Assembly (NCBI GenBank): GCA_023421505.1
Contig: JAEZTJ010000039.1
Span: 1 to 58,608, forward strand
Length of the DNA: 58,608 bases
From: Bacillota bacterium
GTDB taxonomy: Bacteria; Bacillota; Clostridia; Lachnospirales; Lachnospiraceae
Direction of reading: 5' to 3'
Position numbers and translations under genes: made by a program. Positions within the stretch are counted from its first letter, which is position 1; each line of letters begins with the position of its first letter. The notes beneath the pieces were generated by a model. It was not told the origin of the DNA. It did no database searches and was given only the letters and a program-made list of their open reading frames with translations. Below are positions 1 to 8,100 of this stretch, in pieces.

Positions 1-2950
1 CGGTTGCTTCTGTTGGTGTAACTACTGCTGTAAGTGTTTCTCCTACCTGTGCTGTGCCATTAATTGTAGCCTCAGTAATAGGTGTCTTCGCTGCTATTAC
101 TGCACTTGTCGCAGCGCTGGTAACTGTTCCCAAATAATCTCCAGTTCCTGTTGCGGTTACAGTGATCGTTTTGCCTAAGTCAGCAGCCTGTACTGTGTAG
201 GTCGCCGTATCTGTTCCTACATTGCTTCCATTTGCTTTCCATTGATAGGTTACAGTTGCTCCATTTGGATTAACTGCGGCTGTAAGTATTTCATTTACCT
301 GTGCTGTGCCGCCGATTGTAACCCAATTAATTGGTGTCTTAGCGGCTATAACCGAACTCGTTGCCTCGCTTATAACTGTTCCCGAATAATCTCCTGTTCC
401 TTTTACTGTCACGGTGATGGTTTTGCCAAAATCGGCAGGCTGTACTGTGTAGGTTGCTGCGTTCGAACCCACATTAGTTCCATTTGCCTTCCACTGATAG
501 GTAACTGTAGCACCCTCCGGAATAACAGCTGCCGTAAGTACCTCTCCCACCCTCGCTGAACCGCTTATTGAAACCGAAGTAACCGGAGTCGGTGGCATAA
601 TCCTAAAACCATACCACAGCGTATCATTTGTGTTACCATCATTCACTGCCTTGTAGGCATCTTGTGCCGAAGTCAGCTCTGTTCCTGTCAAGGCAGTTCC
701 GACTTCATCAACAAAATCAAGATATCTGTCTGTCGGGCAGACGTAAAAAGCATTATTATTCACATCTGCTGGTGGAGTTGCCGGCAACTTTAAAGTCACA
801 AGACTTGAACAATTGCCAAATGCTATATTACCAATTTTTGTCACCGCAGAGAAGGTTGCTGTTGTAAGATTTGAGCAATTATAAAATGCAGCATAACCAA
901 TACCTTTGGTCTTTGCAATGTCTACTGTTTGTATCGAACTAGGAAAAGTGAAATCTCCATAATTATAATCAGGGATATCAGCAACTGTAGTTACCGAATC
1001 TGCTACTTTAAAGTTTTTTATAACAGTAAGATTTTTTATGTAATTCCAATCTTGCATAGTTACGATACCACCAGTAATTTCAATGGAGTTAATTGAATTA
1101 ATCGGGGTACTGCCAATAGCACCGGACAGGCTTGCACCCTCAGTTTCAGTTCCATTGTTTATTTTTACAGTTATAGCAGATGTCACCTCACTCGTTTCAG
1201 TGCTGATAACTGTGCCTTTATAGTTACCTGTTCCTGTTGCGGTAACAGTAATTTTTTTACCTAAATCAGCTGTTTGCACTGTGTAGGTTTTAGCATTAGT
1301 TCCTACCTCTATACCGTCTACTTTCCATTGATAAGTTGCAGTAGCATTAATTGGTGTGACTGTTGCAGAAAGAATTTGTCCCTGCATTACCGTACCGCTG
1401 ATCGTAACATTCGTCAGCGGAGTCTTTGCAGCTGTAACATAATAGGTAGAACTACTGGTTGCTTCTCCTTTATAGTTGTCTGTTCCTGTTGCAGTAACAG
1501 AGATTCTTTTGCCTAAGTCAGAAGCCTGTACCGTGTAAGTCGCCGTATCTGTACCTACATTGCTTCCGTCAGCTTTCCACTGATAGGTAACAGTTGCGCC
1601 ATTTGGATTAACCGTAGCTGTAAGTATTTCATCCACCTGTGCTGTACCGTTTATTGAGACCCAATTAATTGGTGTCTTAGCGGCTATAACCGAACTCGTT
1701 GCCTCGCTTGTAACTGTACCTGAATAATCTCCTGTTCCTTTTACTGTTACGGTGATGGTTTTTCCAAAATCGGCAGGCTGTACTGTGTAGGCTGCCGTGT
1801 TCCAACCCACATTAGTTCCATTTGCCTTCCATTGATAGGTAACTGTAGCGCCCTCCGGAACAACTACTGCCGTAAGTACCTCTCCCACCCTCACTGATCC
1901 GCTTATTGAAACAGAAGTAACTGGAGTCGGTGGCATAATCCTAAAGCCATACCACAGTGTGTCATTTGTGTTACCATCATTCACTGCCTTGTAGGCATTC
2001 TGTGCCGAAGTCAGCTCTGCTCCTGTTAAGACAGTTCCTTCTTCATTAACAAAACTAAGATATCTGTCTGTCGGACAGCCGTAAAAAGCATTACTACTTA
2101 CAACTGCTGGCGGTGTTGCCGGCAGTTTTAAAGACACAAGGCTTGAGCAATTATTAAATACACTACTATCAAGAATTGTCACCGCAGAGAAGGTTGCGGA
2201 AGTAAGATTTGTACAATTATTAAATGCAGCGTAACCGATCCTTGCTGTCTTTGCAAGTTCTACCGTTCTTATTGAATTAGGAAAAACGGAATAGCCATAA
2301 CTATAATTTGGTACATTGTCTACTGTAGTTACCGTATTCGCTATCTTAAAATCTGTAAGTGCATATAAATTCCTAATATAATTCCAATCATTGGCTGTTA
2401 CAATACCGTCTGTGATTTCAATAGAGGTGATGGTATTGATCGGTGTACTTCCAATCGTACCGGACAGGCTTGCGCCGCCTATTTCTTCTCCATTGTTTAT
2501 TTTAACTGTTATAGCAGCAACAACCTCACTTGTTGCTGTACTGGTAACAGTGCCTTTATAACTGCCTGCTCCTGTTGCAGTCACAGTAATTGTTTTACCT
2601 AAATCAGCCGTCTGCACTGTGTAGGTGGCGGCATTCGTTCCTATCGTTGTTCCGTCAGCCTTCCACTGATAAGTTGCAGTAGCACCGTTTGGTTCAACTG
2701 TTGCCGTAAGTGTCTGTCCCAGCCTTGCCATACCATTTATCGTAACCTTTGTAAGTGGTGTTCTTGCAGCTGTAACCACTCCAGTCGCAGAGCTTGCTAT
2801 CTTTCCCTTATAATTATCAATTCCCGTAGCTGTCACAGTGATGGTTTTACCTAAATCAGCAGCCTTCACTGTGTAGGTGGCAGAGTTTGTTCCTACATTG
2901 CTAAAGCCTGCTTTCCATTGATAATTAACAGCTGCGCCGCTTGGTTCTAC
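1..2950 (-). repeat. 1338-bp (446-aa) tandem super-repeat inside the giant surface protein
   Basis: Matching landmarks recur at an exact offset of 1338 bases: 190 and 1528, 441 and 1779, 600 and 1938, 1274 and 2612. Each super-unit contains several 84-residue (252-bp) Ig-like modules plus one BspA-type LRR block. At least one and a half further units are visible, and a further copy may continue past position 1. The copies differ by scattered substitutions but keep the reading frame. The edges of the unit are approximate. Confidence 0.85.
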
Positions 2951-4528
2951 TTTAGCGGTTAGGGTTTGTCCCACCTCCACCTCTTCTGCGTCTTCGATTG
3001 ACACAGAGGTTATCGGTGTCTTCCCAGCTATTACGGCATTTGTTGCAGTACTGGTAAACTCCCCTGTATAGATACCGGTTCCGGTTGCTGTTACTGTGAT
3101 GGTTTTAGCCAGATCAGTCTCCTGCACTGTGTAGGTCGCTTTGTCTGTACCTACTTTTATTCCGTCGGCTTTCCACTGATAACTGACAGATGCACCGCTT
3201 GGAACGACTGCTGCAGTTAGCGTTTCTCCCACCTGCGCCGTACCGCTTAAGGTCACCCCTGTTATCTCGGCTGCTTCTGACACCGTGATAGGAAAGGAGG
3301 CTGCAGAATTATTACCCGCAATCTGCTTATTATTACTGTCTTTTACAGCACCGTTCACCATACCTATCGTATAGCTTCCTCCATCAGCAATATCCCAGGT
3401 CCCATCGGGTGCCGATACAGTATATTGTACAACTACATCATTGGTACCGGCTCCGCTTACAATTCCTGTTCCTTCACCAGCAGTAGTATCCTTGCGTACT
3501 ATATAGGATATACCATTTGCATTTTTTACTGTAACATCATTGTCATCAAACTGTACGTTATCAAAGGTCGCATCGCTCCCCTCAGCCGTCTTATATTCCA
3601 CTGTAAAGGTATATTTGTGCGTAGATGCCGGTTCAAAGGATGCCGCATTAGCAGTTATTGTATAAATTGGACTGCCTCCGAATCCTGCATTAGGATTTCC
3701 CCCTTCCTCAAGAATATCCTGATTGGCCTTTGCGTCTGTTAATAGATTCAGGAATAATACTTCATTATTGCCAGTTACAGCAGGATTAGGAGTAGGTAAT
3801 GGTGATAATATGTAATCCCAGTTATTCATATCTGTAAACAATGTAATACGTCCATTACCAACCGCTTGATCAACAACCAACGGTACTTTATCTAGATCGG
3901 TTACAACAGCCTGCGTTGATCCGGAATATGACATTTTGGCAGCCGCCGAATAATAATATCCTGTAAGACCATTCGTTAAATTTGACTCTCTTATGATACA
4001 CTGGCCTGATACTACGCCTCTTTCCGGATTGGTACAGTTTGCGGCCAGAACAGAAAATGTTCCACCAAGCTTCGCTACAGCATTACTGATATATATGTTA
4101 CCTTGTGCAAAATAATTGACATGCTCTCCGCTAAAAACTATTCTACCGCCGGTTGCAAGAAAATCGCTCATATAGGTAATATCATTTGCAGTGAAATCCT
4201 CGTATGGAAGGAATACCCATAACAGACTGATCCCCTCGAGCGAATTAGAAGAAAGATGCCCTTTGCTTATCGTTGTTACCGTTGCATTATTATCCTGATA
4301 GAATTTACTGACAACCGGAAAACGTTGCCTAGCATCAGAAGCAAAGTAATCCAGGTTTGTCGTCCATACCATAACATTACCAATTTCCTCAGAAGCCCGG
4401 GCTTTTGAGTGAAATAAGCTTGGCATCAATATAACAATAGCCATAATGAAAAGCAGAACCAGGGTCCTTGCGAAAATATTGCGTTTTCTTAAAATATCGT
4501 TATTTTCTAAGTTTATAAATCTAAACAC
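1..4528 (-). CDS. Giant secreted Ig-like/BspA-type LRR repeat protein (C-terminus beyond window)
   Basis: An uninterrupted minus-strand frame of 1509 codons runs off the left edge. It starts at GTG 4528, with GGAGG at 4536-4540 placed seven bases upstream. The N-terminus has an Arg/Lys-rich region and a hydrophobic core (residues about 20-36) ending near SKARA, a typical signal peptide. Residues about 50-300 resemble the GATase/ThuA-like fold, with a FLATGGRIVFSGE segment. After that come repeated 84-residue Ig-like modules (TYQWKADG...GTNAATYTVQ.ADLGKTITVTATG) alternating with BspA-type LRR_5 blocks (AFNNCTNLTSATF). It is probably a cell-surface adhesin or glycan-binding protein; no catalytic motif is visible. 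It is the last gene of a minus-strand block of surface proteins and two-component genes. The anchoring signal lies outside the window, so the attachment mode is unknown. Confidence 0.85.
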   Translation of the reverse strand, partial: MFRFINLENNDILRKRNIFARTLVLLFIMAIVILMPSLFHSKARASEEIGNVMVWTTNLDYFASDARQRFPVVSKFYQDNNATVTTISKGHLSSNSLEGISLLWVFLPYEDFTANDITYMSDFLATGGRIVFSGEHVNYFAQGNIYISNAVAKLGGTFSVLAANCTNPERGVVSGQCIIRESNLTNGLTGYYYSAAAKMSYSGSTQAVVTDLDKVPLVVDQAVGNGRITLFTDMNNWDYILSPLPTPNPAVTGNNEVLFLNLLTDAKANQDILEEGGNPNAGFGGSPIYTITANAASFEPASTHKYTFTVEYKTAEGSDATFDNVQFDDNDVTVKNANGISYIVRKDTTAGEGTGIVSGAGTNDVVVQYTVSAPDGTWDIADGGSYTIGMVNGAVKDSNNKQIAGNNSAASFPITVSEAAEITGVTLSGTAQVGETLTAAVVPSGASVSYQWKADGIKVGTDKATYTVQETDLAKTITVTATGTGIYTGEFTSTATNAVIAGKTPITSVSIEDAEEVEVGQTLTAKVEPSGAAVNYQWKAGFSNVGTNSATYTVKAADLGKTITVTATGIDNYKGKIASSATGVVTAARTPLTKVTINGMARLGQTLTATVEPNGATATYQWKADGTTIGTNAATYTVQTADLGKTITVTATGAGSYKGTVTSTATSEVVAAITVKINNGEEIGGASLSGTIGSTPINTITSIEITDGIVTANDWNYIRNLYALTDFKIANTVTTVDNVPNYSYGYSVFPNSIRTVELAKTARIGYAAFNNCTNLTSATFSAVTILDSSVFNNCSSLVSLKLPATPPAVVSSNAFYGCPTDRYLSFVNEEGTVLTGAELTSAQNAYKAVNDGNTNDTLWYGFRIMPPTPVTSVSISGSVRVGEVLTAVVVPEGATVTYQWKANGTNVGWNTAAYTVQPADFGKTITVTVKGTGDYSGTVTSEATSSVIAAKTPINWVSINGTAQVDEILTATVNPNGATVTYQWKADGSNVGTDTATYTVQASDLGKRISVTATGTDNYKGEATSSSTYYVTAAKTPLTNVTISGTVMQGQILSATVTPINATATYQWKVDGIEVGTNAKTYTVQTADLGKKITVTATGTGNYKGTVISTETSEVTSAITVKINNGTETEGASLSGAIGSTPINSINSIEITGGIVTMQDWNYIKNLTVIKNFKVADSVTTVADIPDYNYGDFTFPSSIQTVDIAKTKGIGYAAFYNCSNLTTATFSAVTKIGNIAFGNCSSLVTLKLPATPPADVNNNAFYVCPTDRYLDFVDEVGTALTGTELTSAQDAYKAVNDGNTNDTLWYGFRIMPPTPVTSVSISGSARVGEVLTAAVIPEGATVTYQWKANGTNVGSNAATYTVQPADFGKTITVTVKGTGDYSGTVISEATSSVIAAKTPINWVTIGGTAQVNEILTAAVNPNGATVTYQWKANGSNVGTDTATYTVQAADLGKTITVTATGTGDYLGTVTSAATSAVIAAKTPITEATINGTAQVGETLTAVVTPTEAT

Positions 4529-4687
4529 GTAAATTCCTCCTATGTACTTAAATTCTTAGTAGGTTTCCATTCCTTCAGCCATATCTTTAAAATCTCTGAT
4601 AGGTTGAAGTTTAATTCTAAATCCCTTCAGCATGAAAGGACTTCTATTTACAGTATTTATTCCCTCCTTTGAAGCTGTAATATTATA

Positions 4688-4891
4688 TTATCGTTTGTAT
4701 TTACACAAACCTTGCTGGCGGAAATAGCCGCCTTCCTTTTCAAAGACACCATAGGTACAGTATAAGCACTGTCGCAGATTAACTAAGGCGCCATCCCTGC
4801 GTCTAAAAAACGAGCAGCAGTCACATGGACAAATTCGGATTGCAGCAATGCGCCGCTCCACCTCACCGGTATGATCTGTTTTAGTGTCCAT
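4688..4891 (-). CDS. Small cysteine-rich protein, 67 aa, unknown function
   Basis: The start is ATG 4891 with an excellent GGGAGGTGA box five bases upstream. The upstream 190 bases are the same leader and palindrome that precede the 1841-aa surface protein gene. The protein has a CPCDCC cluster near residue 22, a CLYC pair near residue 43 and one more Cys near the C-terminus (QGLCKYKR). This resembles a small metal-binding knuckle or zinc ribbon, which is inference. It lacks a signal peptide, so it is probably cytoplasmic. I do not recognise the family. It lies between two giant surface-protein genes in the same orientation. It could instead be a chance ORF that captured the duplicated leader, but the ribosome binding site and paired cysteines argue for a gene. 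Confidence 0.5.
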   Translation of the reverse strand: MDTKTDHTGEVERRIAAIRICPCDCCSFFRRRDGALVNLRQCLYCTYGVFEKEGGYFRQQGLCKYKR

Positions 4892-4990
4892 TACTTCACC
4901 TCCCTAGTTTCCATTGTTTATAACATAACATCATTCCTGTCTATATTTGACGATTCAGCGCGAAACCTACTTTATTTTGCACAAGACGTC
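4892..4990 (-). promoter_or_regulatory. Conserved leader, copy 1
   Basis: About 100 bases ahead of the 67-aa ORF match those ahead of the 5132-10657 gene (10658-10756) with few differences. A shortened version lies at 13947-13991. On the minus strand the shared core reads GACGTCTTGTGCAAAATA, then GTAGGTTTCGCGCT, then AATCGTC, then an AT-rich stretch with ATGTTATAAAC before the ribosome binding site. A -10-like hexamer is present without a good -35, which would suit an activated promoter. Control by the neighbouring LytTR regulator is a guess. Confidence 0.45.
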
Positions 4991-5087
4991 GAAAGCACCC
5001 CTTAACCAGTCTGAAATACACCCATGGGCTAGACAAAATATATCTAACGATTGGAGGTGCACTTTAAACTGGTTAAGGGGTGCTTTC
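4991..5087. repeat. 97-bp near-perfect palindrome, copy 1
   Basis: The arms begin GAAAGCACCCCTTAACCAG and return as CTGGTTAAGGGGTGCTTTC. The pairing continues inward with a few mismatches to a small central hairpin (TAGA...TCTA). A second copy lies at 10757-10853 and a short relative at 13992-14024. It sits between the end of one gene and the leader of the next, so it could act as a terminator, an attenuator or a palindromic repeat element. There is no T-run directly after the stem, which makes a simple intrinsic terminator less likely. Confidence 0.75.
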
Positions 5088-5119
5088 TGTTTGCCGGATT
5101 GTTTGAGCCGCCACATTCC
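5088..5119 (-). pseudogene. Scar of a third AgrC-like kinase gene (3' end fragment)
   Basis: Read on the minus strand these 32 bases translate as GMWRLKQSGKQ. They align with the C-terminal GMWRFKQSENE of the kinase at 14081-15355 and GMCRFKQSGNE of the one at 10957-12231. The scar directly abuts palindrome copy 1, whereas in the two intact loci the kinase 3' end lies about 60-120 bases from the palindrome. This indicates that a third kinase copy once lay here and was deleted. Confidence 0.6.
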
Positions 5120-5131
5120 TTCTTTAGCAGC

Positions 5132-8100
5132 TTATTTTAATTCACTTTTTATCACACTTGCCCCTTTCGGCATTCTGGCATTTTTAAAGGCAGCCTGATA
5201 CTTACTTAGGTGATTTCCCGGTACGAGGATGGTGCATGCTTCATTCACCTTTTCAAATATGCCAAGGAAAGGGATTTCTGGAACTGTCATACTCTGAAAA
5301 GTCACTTTTGATAAAGACTTGGAATTGGAAAAAGCACAGCCTTCTATTCTGGTAACTGTTTTAGGAATGACTACTCCTGTTAAGTATTTGCATGCACTAA
5401 AGGCATAAGCACCAATTACTTTGATCTTCTTGTCAATTATGATGGTACCTTTTGCTGACGGATATGCAATCAGGATTGTGCCCTCTTTATTTAAGAGCAT
5501 TCCTTTCTTTGCTGAATAATGTTTGTTGTCGGATGACACCGTAAAGGTTTTCAAGCTATCACAGGATACAAAGGCAGTTGTGGATATTTCCTCCACTCCG
5601 GCAGGTATCGTTACTGAAGTTATATTATTCATGTTATAGAAAGCACTCTCATCAATGGAGGTTACCTTATAGGTCTTCCCCTGATAGGTTATCGTTGCCG
5701 GAATAACCACCTTTTGGGGAAGGTTTTTGTTGATCTGATTGTTCGCCACCGCAGCCGTTCCTTCCGCCTTATCCGTAGCTTCTGCGGTAATACGATAATT
5801 AATATTATTACAGCTTACAATATCATCATAGTACTGGATGAATCCTACCTTGGTTCCTCCCTTGGCTTTTTTAACCGTTATATGAATGGTATAGGTTGTT
5901 ACAGCACCGTCATAGGTTACATTTGCCATAAGAATTGCATTACCGGCTTTTTTGGTAAATAAGTTGCCATTATTGTCAATACTGATTAACGTAGGAGTAC
6001 ATACATGGTAAGTAATTGTTGATCCTTCCTTTATCCCGTCAAGATCTATCTTCGTTAATGTTCCTGCTGCAGCAGTCAGATTGGCGCTTATATGTGTTAC
6101 ATCGTCATACAATGTTCCTTCGGCATTATCCGCCAGATTATTGTCATAGTCGATGACGAACGCGTAAGGAGAGAAGTGTGTTGCCGTAAACTGGGCACAA
6201 GCTACTCCATCCTTCATTACCAGTGTTGAAGGCAGCACCTTAAGTTCTTCGTCGATTACGCATACCACCACAAGTTTATCCATGTTGGTAAGCATCGCTG
6301 CAGGGATCGGACAGGTAATGATAACTGCCGTACCCTCCTTGGGCTGCACCTTCGTATCAGTGCCTTTGAGATATATACTGATATCCAACGGGAATATTTG
6401 CGCGTTCTCAATGTTCAAGGTAGAGGATAGCGATTCCATCACCATTCGTACCATACCTTCTGTAACTGTGTCTTCTTTCAGTCGTACCTCTACGGATTTG
6501 TCAAAAGCCTCTCCTACCGGTTCCACCATCAGTAGTCTTTCATTCGGTATACTATGAGGAACTTCAATAACTGTGATGGTTTTAGTTTCAGGCTTAGTCA
6601 CAAATGTCTGTGAGTCTTCGGAGGGGGCAGGAGCGGCAATCACCGTCATAGTAAGGCTCTTGCTGTCGTTAATGCTTCCCTTTGAGAGGGCAACTTCATA
6701 CTTCCCGGTACTACTGTTATAGGTTACGACTGCGGTTACCCCTACTGCATCCGCAGTACTACTTAACTTATCATTTACATAGGCTTGTACCGCCGCTATT
6801 ATTGCCGCTTGATCCGCACCGTAGGGTACATTGACAGTAACATCAACAAGTGCCGCTTTTATAGCAGCTACGGCCTGCACATCCGTGACTCCGGTGTATG
6901 CAGACGCTATGATTGTAATCGTTTTCTGTGCGGTGCTCTGGCTCTGCAATCCCTTGGATACGGTTATGGTAAACACATAGCTGCCATCTGTGCCACTTGG
7001 GTTAGCGGAGGTTCCGGATATCGGTGCGGTGTAGCTGATCTTGTTGATTGTTACCGTGATAGCTCCACCAGTTACCGCTGTTACGGCAGCGGTTTTTAGC
7101 GAATCGGCAATGACTGTTTCGTTATTTGCTTCTGCCTGTGTCATATTGGCATAGCTAACGCCCTCCACCGCTAATCTTGAGTCATTAACGACTACAATAT
7201 CCGGATCAGTAGTTTCATTTAATGTCATGGTAAGGCACTTGCTGTCGCTTGAACTGCCCTTCATGATCGTAACCTCATACTGACCGGTAGTGCTATTATA
7301 GGTTACCGCTGCACTTACCCCTGCGGCATCCGTCATACCGCTTAAAATGCCATTTACATAGGCTTGCACGGCCGCTGTTTTTATGGCTTGATCTGCTCCG
7401 AAGGGTATCATGGCAGAACCATCCACAAGTGCCTCCTTTGCAGCAGCTACGGCCTGCACATCCGTGAGGCCGGTATATGCTTCCGCTGTGATGCTGATGG
7501 TCTTCTGTTCGGTGGTCTGGCTCTGTAAACCCCTCGTTACAGTAATGGTAAACACATAGCTTCCGTTTGTTCCGCTTGGATTTATACTGGTGCCAGCTGT
7601 AGGCTCGGTGTAGCTTACCTTATCGATTGTTATAGTTACACTGCTGTTGCTCACGGCAGCTTCAGCCGCCGCCTTTAATGCACTTACAATCGCTGTTTCT
7701 CCGGTTGCTACCGCTTGTGTCATATCTAAGTAGCTGGCATTCTGTGCCGCAGCCTTTGCAGCATCAATGGCTGCAATATCCGGATCAATAGTTTCATTCA
7801 ATGTCATGGTAAGACTCTTGCTGTCGCTTATGCTGCCCTTCGTGATCGTAACCTCATACTGACCGGTGCTGCTATTATAGGTTACCGCTGCACTTACCCC
7901 TGCGGCATTCGCTGTGCTGCTTAAAATACCATTTACATAGGCTTGTACTGCTGCTGTTTTTGTGGTTTGATCTGCTCCGAAGGCAACATTGGCAGAACCA
8001 TCCACAAGTGCCTCCATTGCGGCAGCTACGGCCTGCACATCCGTTATGCCGGTATATGCTGTCGCTGCGATGCGGATAGTCTTCTGTTCGGTGGTTTGAT

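Noticed and set aside
242..3742. Several plus-strand open frames
   Set aside because: They lie opposite the repeat-rich giant surface protein, have odd Cys/Tyr-rich composition and no ribosome binding sites; they are shadows.
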